Shown piece after piece: positions 8,421 through 16,217 of a stretch of DNA of 35,468 nt. Position 1 is the stretch's first letter, and each line of letters starts with the position of its first letter. The stretch spans positions 1 to 35,468 of the forward strand of contig NZ_JANCLX010000057.1 of NCBI RefSeq assembly GCF_024295805.1. Direction: 5' to 3'. The translations under genes and the position numbers were made by a program. Origin of the DNA: Streptomyces cucumeris. Lineage in GTDB: Bacteria > Actinomycetota > Actinomycetes > Streptomycetales > Streptomycetaceae. The notes beneath the pieces were generated by a model. The model did no database searches, had not been told where the DNA came from, and worked only from the letters and a program-made list of their open reading frames with translations.

Positions 8421-8533
8421 TGATCACTCCTTGTCACCGAGACTAGCCAGATTAGCGGTGCTTACAGACACCAACGCACCACCCTTGTCCCGGAGTTATG
8501 CATGAAGACCTCGGCCCTTTTGGACGGCAGCAG

Positions 8534-9871
8534 CTACGTCGGCTGGAAGGTGGAGTTCAGGACCATCGTGGACGACCGGCTGCCCTCTGCCCGGCGGACA
8601 AGGTCCGGGCCGTACAAGGTCACGGCGTACACCTCGCTCACCGAAAGCGCCGCGAGGACGATGCCGATGTCGCTTTCAGCGGCACCCCGCAGCGTGGCGA
8701 CGTCGGCCGGGTCCAGGAGCTCAGCATCCATCAGCTGGCCCTCGCCGACCTCGGCTACCACCGCCAGTTCCTCCTCCTCCTCGAGACGGCGCATCTCCTC
8801 CAACGCGCGCCCCCACTCCGCAACGGGCTCTGTGGGGCCTGAAGGCCAGGTGGGCTGAGCCGGGCACCGCGTCGCCAACTGCCCTTCGCGCTGTGCATCG
8901 CGGGCCAGGGCCACCTGGATATAGGCCGCGGGATTGGCTGGCCTCCAGCCCATGCACATGCCGTGCAGCTCTGCGGCGATCTGCACGCCGTCCAGCCCCC
9001 GGTCGATGAGCGGACGCAGCGCAAAGGCCAGACGGCGCAGGGACTCACGCTGAGCCCAGGTCACCAACGGCCGCACCTGCCGGGCGATGGCGATGTCCCG
9101 CGCGACCTGCCGGGTCGCACGCTTCGGCCCGTGCTTCGCTCGCTTTGTCTTCCGTGTCCGGGTGGGAGGTGTCGTTGAACGCCTCGCCTGCGAGGTGTCT
9201 GTATCACCACCCACTACCCCAGCCTGACCCTCCGGGGGGGAACCCCCAAGGGAATGGGGCTCACAGGCCGATGGACGGGAGTTATCCACAGGTCGAGCAG
9301 CAGCGCTGGCAGCGGCGACCGCCTGGGCCCGTCCCTCCTCTGTCACTCCGCACACCCGGGCCTCGTATCCCCGCCCGGCGATCCGGTGGCCCCTGGCGCG
9401 GTCATAGACAGGCGGGATTGCTGCCCCGTAGATCGTCGCCGTCGCTGCATACGCCCGACCCGGGAGCCGCAGATTGCGCTTCGACCCATGCCGCACCCAC
9501 ACCAGCGCACCCAGTTCCCGCAGAACCGCCACATGCCGCTTCACCGTCGCCCGCGACAGCCCAGTACGGCGGACGATCCCATCCAAGCCGTACAGCACCA
9601 GCCCGCGGTCGTAGTCCATCCGCCCCGCCAGATCCTTAGCCACCCGCAACGTTGAGATCCCGGCACGCGGATGAAGCCCCGCACCCACCAGCCAGCTCAC
9701 AACACGCAGCCACGCCCGCGGCTGCGCATGACGGGACTCGGTGCGGTCCACCTCCTGTTGCGGCCCTCGGACGAACAGCACTGGCAGCGAGGCTTCGCTT
9801 TTGTGGGCCGGTGACGCAGATGAACGGGGAGAAAGGATCACCACGGCGGCGGGTGCCGCCACGGCGCTCAC
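8534..9871 (-). CDS. Winged-helix DNA-binding protein of mobile-element type
   Basis: A 445-residue protein. Residues about 50-150 hold a conserved Streptomyces segment (PRAWLRVVSWLVGAGLHPRA, then GIVRRTGLSRATVKRHVAVL and a LGALVWVRHG wing), which forms a winged HTH. The middle is Pro/Ser/Thr-rich and ends in a basic stretch (RTRKTKRAKHGPKRATRQVA). A helical and acidic C-terminus follows. Such proteins are frequent in Streptomyces plasmid-like and arm regions and are annotated only as HTH proteins; a role as regulator or replication protein is possible. The GTG start at 9871 lacks a clear ribosome-binding site but overlaps the stop of an upstream small ORF by 4 bp (GTGA), suggesting coupling. 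Confidence 0.75.
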   Translation of the reverse strand: MSAVAAPAAVVILSPRSSASPAHKSEASLPVLFVRGPQQEVDRTESRHAQPRAWLRVVSWLVGAGLHPRAGISTLRVAKDLAGRMDYDRGLVLYGLDGIVRRTGLSRATVKRHVAVLRELGALVWVRHGSKRNLRLPGRAYAATATIYGAAIPPVYDRARGHRIAGRGYEARVCGVTEEGRAQAVAAASAAARPVDNSRPSACEPHSLGGSPPEGQAGVVGGDTDTSQARRSTTPPTRTRKTKRAKHGPKRATRQVARDIAIARQVRPLVTWAQRESLRRLAFALRPLIDRGLDGVQIAAELHGMCMGWRPANPAAYIQVALARDAQREGQLATRCPAQPTWPSGPTEPVAEWGRALEEMRRLEEEEELAVVAEVGEGQLMDAELLDPADVATLRGAAESDIGIVLAALSVSEVYAVTLYGPDLVRRAEGSRSSTMVLNSTFQPT

Positions 9872-10209
9872 TCAGCAGCCCGGAAGGACTTCAGAACGTG
9901 ATGCATCTGGTGACCCTGATCCAGGTCACCTGTGGACAGAGGTCGGGCGGAGCTGCACGGGTGGCTGATGGCAGCGGAGGAGACGTCGGTGGAGGGAGCA
10001 AGCAGCACGGTGAGTGGGGTAGAGGTCGTCACACTTGCTACAGGTGTTGATGCTGACCGCGGTGTGACACCGGTCGAGCAAGAGTTCTGGACGGTGGGAT
10101 GGATCGGGCGAATCGGGCTGTGAGATTCCGCCGGGCGGGACCCTGAAATCAGGCGAACCTGAGCGAAACGGGCATAGCTGGGCTGGCGCAAGCCGCAGTG
10201 GTCGTGCAA
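9868..10209 (-). CDS. Possible leader ORF coupled to the winged-helix gene
   Basis: A 113-residue frame from TTG 10209, with AAGGAGG 11 nt upstream. Its stop overlaps the GTG of the winged-helix gene in a GTGA arrangement. The protein is rich in Ser, Pro and Thr and resembles nothing I know, and its codon use is poor, so it may be noncoding. Its main support is the strong ribosome-binding site plus the stop-start overlap, which would explain how the downstream gene is translated. Confidence 0.3.
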   Translation of the reverse strand: MHDHCGLRQPSYARFAQVRLISGSRPAESHSPIRPIHPTVQNSCSTGVTPRSASTPVASVTTSTPLTVLLAPSTDVSSAAISHPCSSARPLSTGDLDQGHQMHHVLKSFRAAE

Positions 10210-10454
10210 AATGACGACGTCCTCCTTCTAGCGACGAAGGGCATAGCGAAGCCCCCTCGGGTGCTTCGGGTTCAGAGCAGAACCAGAGATCGAACTGTTC
10301 GATACGGCGGCAACCGGTCGAACAACCCCTCCGGGGAGGCCCTGCCAGGCCACTCCGGAGACCAGATGAGGCACTGAGCCGTGGTGAGTGGCATCACCAC
10401 GGGGCTCGGCCCCGGGCGGCTAGAAGCCCTGCATCGCAGGCGCCGCCCCCAGAC
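10210..10454. other. Gene-free region rich in inverted repeats
   Basis: About 245 bp with several short stem-loops (GGTTC-AGAGCA-GAACC near 10269, CCTCCGGGGAGG near 10328) and the longer hairpin listed separately. Together with the palindromes at 9909-9930 (GGTGACC/GGTCACC) and 10060-10072 (CGGTGTGACACCG), the stretch 9900-10450 looks regulatory. I could not fold a tRNA from it. Confidence 0.35.
10379..10402. terminator. 9-bp perfect stem-loop
   Basis: CCGTGGTGA and TCACCACGG pair perfectly around the 6-nt loop GTGGCA. It lies 53 bp past the stop of the doubtful minus-strand ORF at 10455 and may be its terminator. Confidence 0.45.
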
Positions 10455-10685
10455 CTACGTCATCTCGACCCCCTCTGCGGAGGGTTGGTCGGGTGCGGCA
10501 TCAAACACGAACACCCCGCCGACGGGCCAGCGCACATGCATACGTCGCTGACCCCACGGCGGGGTGCTGTGTGTCTGGGGCTGGGCACGGGTACCCTGAT
10601 TCATGTCGATCACCTTCGTATGGCTAAAAGGGTGCTCGGCGGGCCGTCGGACCCCTCTCACAAGGTCCGCGGCCACTGGCCCCAT
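10455..10685 (-). CDS. Possible small protein (76 residues)
   Basis: The frame from ATG 10685 encodes MGPVAADLVRGV and ends GGVFVFDAAPDQPSAEGVEMT. The second half has better codon use than the opposing plus frame. The ribosome-binding site is weak. An overlapping 26-residue frame with a good site (GGGGGAG before a GTG near 10735) ends inside it and could be a coupled leader. Not recognised; the opposite-strand frame cannot be excluded. Confidence 0.3.
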   Translation of the reverse strand: MGPVAADLVRGVRRPAEHPFSHTKVIDMNQGTRAQPQTHSTPPWGQRRMHVRWPVGGVFVFDAAPDQPSAEGVEMT

Positions 10686-11171
10686 CTCGACTTGCTCAAG
10701 GTCGATGGGGCCACTTCTTTGATCAACGTCGGGGACACGATACTCCCCCGCTAAGACGTTTGATGCCCCGCCAACGCTCGTGTCGCCGAGCCCGGGCCCG
10801 TCGCTGACGGAGGGCCAGGAAAGCACTGGAAGGGGAACCCGTCGACCGCAGGAACACCGCCCACGACGTGCAACCGCGAAGGACAGAAGACCGGAACGAA
10901 CAGAACCGAAGCACTGAGTCATCCGGGGCATACGTTCCTCACCCTCCCGCATGAAGCCATGGCCCCCATCAGGGGGCACAGACGCCCTGGTCACACTGGC
11001 AATGACCACAACTCGACCAGACCTTGCCAGCGGCACCAAGACAGTTCGACCCAATGGCTTGATGGAGCCCATGAGGCGGGCGGAAGTCCTTCCCCTCATC
11101 CCGCCCCATGGGAACCACCGCCCGGCAGTCTCTCGTGTAAGACAACTAATCAGAGCACTAGGGTCGCCCCC
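10686..11171. other. Intergenic region upstream of the HAD gene
   Basis: About 490 bp without a convincing gene on either strand; codon use in all frames is poor. A small stem-loop (GCCCCC-ATCA-GGGGGC) lies at 10962-10977. The final 100 bp before the HAD start are comparatively AT-rich and probably carry its promoter. Confidence 0.4.
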
Positions 11172-11819
11172 ATGCCCCTGGCCCTCTTCGACCTGGACGG
11201 CACACTCGTCGACCGGCAGACGGCGCTCAGTACCGCCGTAACGAACCTCTGCCGCACACACCGCTACGACGCCACCATCCAACGATGGCTGCTCACCGAG
11301 CTGGCCGACCGAGCGAACCCCGACGACTTCACCCACCTGCGAACCGCCTTCGACCTGCCGGAGCCAACCACACAGCTGTGGGAGGAATACGTCGACCTGA
11401 TAGCGAAAGCCGTCACCTGCCGACCCCAAGTCCTCGAAGGCCTGACGCGCCTGCGCGCCGCCACGTGGACAATCGGCATCGCCACCAACGGCGCCAGCGA
11501 CATCCAGCAGGCAAAACTCACCGCCGTCGGCCTCGACCTCCTGGTCGACGGCATCGCAGTCTCCGGCGATACGAAGATCCGCAAGCCCGACCGGGGCCTC
11601 TTCCAACTCGCAGCTGCCCGCTGCGGCGTGAACCTCACTGACGGCGGCTGGATGATCGGCGACAACCCAGCCGGGGACATCGCCGGAGGCCGACAAGCCG
11701 GCCTGCGCACCATCTGGCTGCGCGGCGGCCGACCATGGCCCGACACTCTCTCCCCCGCGGACCACACCGTCGACGACGTCCCCGACGCCATCAACATCCT
11801 GCTCAACGAAACGGAGTAG
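11172..11819 (+). CDS. HAD-superfamily hydrolase (phosphatase)
   Basis: A 215-residue haloacid-dehalogenase hydrolase. Motif I is DLDGT at residues 7-11, with both catalytic aspartates (LFDLDGTLVD). Motif II is around IATNG (residues ~98-102), motif III is the lysine of KIRKPDRGLF, and motif IV is GDNPAGDIAGG (residues ~161-171). The helical cap between motifs I and II makes it a phosphoglycolate-phosphatase-like, subfamily I protein. Members remove phosphate from small metabolites; the substrate is unknown. The ATG has AGGG 8 nt upstream. The next gene starts 4 bp after the stop, so the two are surely cotranscribed. Confidence 0.9.
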   Translation: MPLALFDLDGTLVDRQTALSTAVTNLCRTHRYDATIQRWLLTELADRANPDDFTHLRTAFDLPEPTTQLWEEYVDLIAKAVTCRPQVLEGLTRLRAATWTIGIATNGASDIQQAKLTAVGLDLLVDGIAVSGDTKIRKPDRGLFQLAAARCGVNLTDGGWMIGDNPAGDIAGGRQAGLRTIWLRGGRPWPDTLSPADHTVDDVPDAINILLNETE

Positions 11820-11823
11820 CACC

Positions 11824-12663
11824 GTGGCCGAGCCGACCGTCGGCATCCTCCACCCCGGCAGCATGGGCGCCGCCGTCGCCGCCTGCGCCGCGACCAACGC
11901 GAACGACGTCCTGTGGTGCCAGGCCGGGCGAAGCGCCACCTCCGCCGCGCGCGCCGAGCAGTTCGGCCTGACCCCGGTAGCCACGCTGCCCGAGCTACTG
12001 GACCGCAGCGACATCGTCATCAGCCTCTGCCCGCCGGCCGCTGCCGAGGACCTGGCCCGCAATCTCGCCGGGCACCACTTCGCCGGGGTGTACGCAGAAG
12101 CGAACGCGATCAACCCCGAACGGACGCAGCGGATCGCCGCACTGCTAGGACCGGACACGACCGTCGTGGACTGCGGTGTCGTCGGCTCCCCGCCGGTGGG
12201 CGGTAAGACGCCGACCCTGTACCTGTCCGGCCCGGCCGACGCGACCGAGCGCATCGAGGCACTGTTCGCGACCACCGCCGTACGGACATCGGTGCTAGGC
12301 ACGGAGGTCGGGAAGGCATCCGCGCTCAAGCTGTCGTACGCCAGCTTCCAGAAGACGTCGCGGGTACTGGTGGCACTCGCCGTCGGCATGGCGCGCGAGC
12401 ACGGCGTCGACCAAGAACTCATCGAGATCGCCTCGAAGCGCACCGACTCATACCTCGCCGAGCCGCAGTACATCGCCAAGACCGCAGCCCGCGCCTGGCG
12501 CTGGGGCCCGGAACTGGAAGAAGCAGCCGACGCGCTCGCGGCCGCCAGCCTCCCACCGGAGATGCTGCGCGCCGCCGCGAACACGCTGGCACGGTGGCAC
12601 GACGCCAAAGACGACGGCGAGCTCACACTCACCGACGCCCTGGACCGACTCGCCCAGCCGTAA
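11824..12663 (+). CDS. NAD(P)-binding dehydrogenase, 6-phosphogluconate/hydroxyisobutyrate type with DUF1932
   Basis: A 279-residue protein. The Rossmann fold at the N-terminus has the dinucleotide motif GILHPGSMGAAVA (residues ~6-18), with the usual GxGxMG altered to HPGSMG. The central VVDCGVVGSPPVGGKTPTLY part is typical of the beta-hydroxyacid dehydrogenase superfamily. The C-terminal DUF1932-like helical domain contains GKASALKLSYASFQKTS, including the lysine that is catalytic in the superfamily. GTG start. Members reduce or oxidise hydroxyacids or imines; the substrate is unknown. It is paired with the HAD hydrolase and converges with the kinase-like gene 7 bp away. Confidence 0.85.
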   Translation: MAEPTVGILHPGSMGAAVAACAATNANDVLWCQAGRSATSAARAEQFGLTPVATLPELLDRSDIVISLCPPAAAEDLARNLAGHHFAGVYAEANAINPERTQRIAALLGPDTTVVDCGVVGSPPVGGKTPTLYLSGPADATERIEALFATTAVRTSVLGTEVGKASALKLSYASFQKTSRVLVALAVGMAREHGVDQELIEIASKRTDSYLAEPQYIAKTAARAWRWGPELEEAADALAAASLPPEMLRAAANTLARWHDAKDDGELTLTDALDRLAQP

Positions 12664-12670
12664 CCCGCGC

Positions 12671-13234
12671 TCATGCCGTCGCCACCCCTGCCCGCTGCGC
12701 CAGCAACTGGTCGATGAGCCGCGCAGCATCCTGCGGAGACGCTGCCGTGGTGTCAACAGTCAGGTCCCAGGTCGCACCCGGGTGCTTGTCCAGGTCCTCG
12801 CGGGTCGCATCCCACGCCACCAGGCGCGCCGCCGTGTCACTGTCGCCGCGCCCCGTAGACCGCTGCTCGGTCACCTCGCGCGGGCACCACAGCAGCACCA
12901 CCGACCAGTCGGCCGGGTAGCCATCGACCAGGGCACGGATGCCAGCAACCTGCCCGAGGTGAACAACCGGGACCCCAGCCTCGAACGCGTCATCCAGGCC
13001 GGGCCTGTCGATGACGTACGTGTTGTCGTACCTGGAATTTGCGTAGACGACGGCGCCCGCAGCCTCCAGCTCGCGCAGCTGCTCCGCCGTGCCCATCCGG
13101 TAGCCGCTGCTCTTGCCCGAGCCAACCTTGAGCCGCGCGAACTGCGCGTACCGCGGACTCAGGTCGGTGAGCGCTGCAGTGACGGTGTCCTTGCCCGACG
13201 CCGGCGGGCCGTAGAGAATCACGCCTTGGCTCAT
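12671..13234 (-). CDS. Guanylate-kinase-like P-loop protein
   Basis: A 187-residue P-loop protein with Walker A GPPASGKDT at residues 9-17. The region GYRMGTAEQLRELEAAGAVV followed by YDNTYVIDRPGLDDAF and VVHLGQVAGI follows the order of the GMP-binding region of guanylate kinases. The lid is Arg-rich (PREVTEQRSTGRGD). True guanylate kinases use conserved Arg/Tyr/Ser residues to hold GMP; conservation is only partial here, so the substrate may be another nucleotide. The ATG overlaps the stop of the upstream GIY-YIG gene by one base (TAATG), so translation is coupled. Confidence 0.8.
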   Translation of the reverse strand: MSQGVILYGPPASGKDTVTAALTDLSPRYAQFARLKVGSGKSSGYRMGTAEQLRELEAAGAVVYANSRYDNTYVIDRPGLDDAFEAGVPVVHLGQVAGIRALVDGYPADWSVVLLWCPREVTEQRSTGRGDSDTAARLVAWDATREDLDKHPGATWDLTVDTTAASPQDAARLIDQLLAQRAGVATA

Positions 13235-13896
13235 TACACGCTCAGTTTTCTTTCGTCCTTAGCCGACCACAACTCAGCGTCGGGATTCTTCCGGAGGGCT
13301 TCCTGGCATCGGTCGCATTCCTGCGAGAGTGCAAGCCAAGTTTTCATCGACCAGCGGACATTGCTGCGGAACGCGTTGCACTCGCAGTGGTCGTGACAAC
13401 CCCATCCGGTGTTCGTGGAACAGCAGGAATAGGGCCACGAGCCAGCGTGCAGGGCCATGGGGTGGCCACAGCTACACCGGAAGCCTGTCCCCGCGATCTC
13501 ACGCGAGTGATCGGGAACATCGCTGGGCGACCGGTGGCCGTGTGTCACGAACGGGAACGAAGTGAGCTCTGAGCGAACTCGCCTGCGTTCCGGTTGCTGA
13601 GACTGCCTAGGGGTGGCTTGCTGCTCCTCTAGCTGGTCGGCAGCCTCGGCGACCAGCTGCAGCCAGTTGGCTCCTTCGAACTGGAACCACTCACCCGACA
13701 TCCGCTTGTCAGCGAAGTAGCGATGCAGCTTGGTCTCGAGATCCGGGTCATTTGTCTCCCTGCTCCACCACACCTGCAACGGAAACGGTGATGCCGTCTG
13801 TAACTGGCCTAGTCGTTTTCTGACATTGCGGGTCTTCCCGATCTTTACGGGCGCAGGTTGATCCGATGAGCTGATGGCGTAAAGGAAAATTTTCAT
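13234..13896 (-). CDS. GIY-YIG family (T5orf172/MUG113) nuclease-like protein
   Basis: A 220-residue protein. Residues 1-80 match the GIY-YIG T5orf172/MUG113 family: LYAISSSDQPAPVKIGKTRN, then KRLGQLQTASPFPLQVWW and LETKLHRYFADKRMSGEWF. The KIGKTRN..KRL core and the late glutamate (LETKLH) of the catalytic centre are visible. Residues ~140-205 are a cysteine/histidine-rich zinc-binding tail (CSCGHPMALH, CC, CHDHCEC, CDRC). These nucleases cut DNA in a Mg-dependent way; their biological roles vary. GGAG lies 5 nt before the ATG. It sits between two P-loop kinase genes and is coupled to the downstream one. Confidence 0.8.
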   Translation of the reverse strand: MKIFLYAISSSDQPAPVKIGKTRNVRKRLGQLQTASPFPLQVWWSRETNDPDLETKLHRYFADKRMSGEWFQFEGANWLQLVAEAADQLEEQQATPRQSQQPERRRVRSELTSFPFVTHGHRSPSDVPDHSREIAGTGFRCSCGHPMALHAGSWPYSCCSTNTGWGCHDHCECNAFRSNVRWSMKTWLALSQECDRCQEALRKNPDAELWSAKDERKLSV

Positions 13897-13911
13897 TTCC
13901 GCTCCAGAGGA

Positions 13912-14943
13912 TCAAGGCGACATTGTCTTGATTGCCTGGCGAGCTTGATCGGCTAGAGAGATCGCCGATCCTAGACGGTTATCGACCACCAGGTGCGGCA
14001 CGGCAGGTCGGAGGTCGAGATCAACCGTCTGCAAGTACTCGTTCCAGCACTCGAGCTTCCAGGCGTCCCGTGCAGCGCCACGAGCTGAGATGTACTCGTA
14101 CATCGACTCCACGTCGCAGCGCACCCAGACCGGCGCGACGTCCACGCCCTGGGCGGAGCACTTGTTGATCAGCCGCTGCATCCACTCCTCGTCGGTGAGC
14201 TCCGCGATGAACGGGGCCGTGACCACAGAACTGATGCCGCAAGCCACGTTCGAGTACACGACCTGCATCAGCGCGGCGTATTCGGCTGGCCGCACCTTCT
14301 CGCGGTAGACCTCCGTGTGCCGATCGTGTGGCTGCGCCCCCAGCGCCGTTAGCAGCGGCTCTACCAACGGCCTGGTCAGCGGATCCTTATCAACCAGCGG
14401 CCAGCCCGTCAGCTGCGTCAAGAACCTGGCGAACTCCGTCTTGCCACTTCCAGCGAAGCCGCCGACCAACACCACGCACGGCTTGTGCGGATCACCACCA
14501 GTGCGGCGCCGCTTCCACGCCTCCATCACCCGCTGCTGCCAGCCGTAACTGTCGATGCCCCCACCATCGGCGATCCGCGTCAACGCCCGCTCCACAGCGA
14601 TGACGTGGGATCCATTGCGCTGCTCCGGTAGCGGAGTGACCTCGAAGGCCGTCTCCTCGCCGGGCAGCGCCGGCCGGAATCCCAGCGACGGCTCCGTGGC
14701 CCGGTACAGCAGGCAGTACACCCGCCGATACGGCGGGCCGGGGTAGCTCTCGCCTGTTTCGTGCATGCTCAGGGTCTGTGGATTGGCCGCCGGGACCTCC
14801 AGACCAGCTTCCTCGGCAAGGAGCCGGAGCCGCTCGCCGGCCTCTTCGAGCGTCAGACCATGTGCTTCGCGATGATCACGAAGTTTGTCCGGACGCCACC
14901 CCGCCCGCTTCCGTCCCACCCCTTGAACCTCCGTCAGCCTCAT
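13912..14943 (-). CDS. HTH (XRE) - P-loop kinase fusion protein
   Basis: A 343-residue protein. Residues ~15-85 form an XRE-type helix-turn-helix (LRDHREAHGLTLEEAGERL ... SMHETGESYPG). Residues ~150-340 are an AAA_33/zeta-toxin-like kinase domain with Walker A GGFAGSGKTEF (~161-171) and an acidic pair in PLVDKDPL. An Arg-rich lid follows (VRCDVESMYEYISARGAARD). Related kinases phosphorylate nucleic-acid ends, small molecules or peptidoglycan precursors. Fusion to an HTH suggests DNA-directed action or autoregulation. Fifteen bases separate it from the GIY-YIG gene, so the three minus-strand genes probably form an operon. The kinase substrate is unknown. Confidence 0.8.
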   Translation of the reverse strand: MRLTEVQGVGRKRAGWRPDKLRDHREAHGLTLEEAGERLRLLAEEAGLEVPAANPQTLSMHETGESYPGPPYRRVYCLLYRATEPSLGFRPALPGEETAFEVTPLPEQRNGSHVIAVERALTRIADGGGIDSYGWQQRVMEAWKRRRTGGDPHKPCVVLVGGFAGSGKTEFARFLTQLTGWPLVDKDPLTRPLVEPLLTALGAQPHDRHTEVYREKVRPAEYAALMQVVYSNVACGISSVVTAPFIAELTDEEWMQRLINKCSAQGVDVAPVWVRCDVESMYEYISARGAARDAWKLECWNEYLQTVDLDLRPAVPHLVVDNRLGSAISLADQARQAIKTMSP

Positions 14944-15125
14944 GCTCGGGACCCTAGGCGCGGACCCCGGAAATCAGCGTGTAGCTACTCGTTGAAAACG
15001 CGTTGAGGAATCTCTGCACCGACTTGACGAGCTATCTGTGATGTTGCAATCCGTCTCTCGCGAGTGTGATGGCTTCCACACAGCGAAAGGATTTGGAGGG
15101 CAGATCAGTGGCCATTCACCGAAGG

Positions 15126-15878
15126 TCAGGAACGGCCTCCATGCCACACGCCAGGCCGGAGAATGTCCTCCCATACCTCCAGTGGGCCTTCGTCATCGGA
15201 GTAGAGAGTCCGCAACACGAGGACCGGGACGGGAACGTCCGGTGGCACGTCGATGCCGAACTCATCGAGTTCGTTGGTGGATGCCAGACGTGCCGTGCTC
15301 TGCTCCGGGCCTGCGGTGATCGTCTTCCCGGTGCGCTCGGTGTACAGGTCGTGCCGGAACTTTGGCATCGGCCCTTCGTCGAGCAGCTCCGGCAGGGGGC
15401 CTAGGGCCCGCATGTGAACCATGTTCAGAGCCAAGACCGTCGCTTTGCCGTCCTGTACGAAGGTTCGACTCCTCAGAACGATCTCGTCGTACAGGTCGAT
15501 TCCGAGGAGGTTCGCAATCTCGGAATCCGCGCACGATCGCAGGAGGGAGCGAGGGTTCACGTAGGTCTCCCGGGGAGCCAGCGGCCTGCCAGTGCGACGA
15601 AGTCGCTCCAAACGTGCGGCGCCGGTAAGGATCGACGGAGGAATGTCGCTGGGGCTCAGCACCTTGGTGCCACTCCCCTGCGTTGTGCGAATCAGCCCTT
15701 CAGCCTCCAGGGCCTGGTAGGCACGATGGACTGTCGCTGTGGCTCCCTTGCCCTCAGCGACAAGGGCTTGGACCGACGGGAGTCGGTCGCCAGGGCCGTA
15801 GACGCCGTTCTCGATCTTTCTCGCGATCTCATCCGCGATCTGTCGCCACTTTGGCGGCTTCGGGGCCGGGGCTGGCAT
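15126..15878 (-). CDS. GntR-family transcriptional regulator (HutC/UTRA type)
   Basis: A 250-residue protein. The N-terminal GntR winged helix (residues ~8-75) shows KWRQIADEIARKIENGVYGP, GDRLPSVQALVAEGKGATAT and HRAYQALEAEGLIRT. The C-terminal UTRA ligand-binding domain (~95-245) follows. In Streptomyces conjugative plasmids and elements, proteins of this type (KorA, KorSA, TraR) repress transfer genes. The ATG at 15878 is chosen because GGGAG lies 5 nt upstream; an upstream in-frame TTG (15908) lacks a site. Two palindromes lie 43-75 bp upstream, between this gene and the divergent transfer region at 16218. The repressor role is inferred from family and position. Confidence 0.88.
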   Translation of the reverse strand: MPAPAPKPPKWRQIADEIARKIENGVYGPGDRLPSVQALVAEGKGATATVHRAYQALEAEGLIRTTQGSGTKVLSPSDIPPSILTGAARLERLRRTGRPLAPRETYVNPRSLLRSCADSEIANLLGIDLYDEIVLRSRTFVQDGKATVLALNMVHMRALGPLPELLDEGPMPKFRHDLYTERTGKTITAGPEQSTARLASTNELDEFGIDVPPDVPVPVLVLRTLYSDDEGPLEVWEDILRPGVWHGGRS

Positions 15879-15920
15879 GGCGACTCCCTTCGACTCGGCT
15901 ATGGCCAACAGTCAACCACA

Positions 15921-15953
15921 TTCTAGAAGACCTTGACTTCTCTTCTAGAAGAC
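15921..15953. promoter_or_regulatory. Two TTCTAGAAGAC operator sites
   Basis: TTCTAGAAGAC occurs at 15921-15931 and again at 15943-15953, exactly 22 bp (two helical turns) apart. The second lies in the perfect 12-bp palindrome TCTTCTAGAAGA at 15941-15952. They sit just upstream of the GntR gene and in the gap facing the divergent transfer operon. Autoregulation and control of transfer by the GntR protein is the natural reading. Confidence 0.75.
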
Positions 15954-16217
15954 TTCATCGTGGTGTCTGCGACCGGCGCTATGCGTCTTCCGCACCAGCA
16001 CGACTGCACAACAGCAGGAGTCACTGCCTCTTTGGGGGCGGCGGCAGTGGGGTGAGCCGAGCTCCCCCGGCCTAGGCGCCTGTACCGAATAGCTCCACCT
16101 GATCCACCTCGAACGGCGCTGCTGCGCTGTCTGTCCGCCAGGACCAACCTGCCGAAACGCTGGCCTGGCGCGGCAGAGAAGGCAGCACCCGCACCCGACC
16201 CCTGTCAGGAGGATTCG

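Noticed and set aside
10260..10340. Possible tRNA-like stem-loops
   Set aside because: Short stems with no acceptor pairing, anticodon arm or TTCRA arm in the right order.
10455..12674. 739-residue minus-strand ORF
   Set aside because: Ser/Ala-rich shadow of the HAD and dehydrogenase genes; only its last 76 codons are considered separately.
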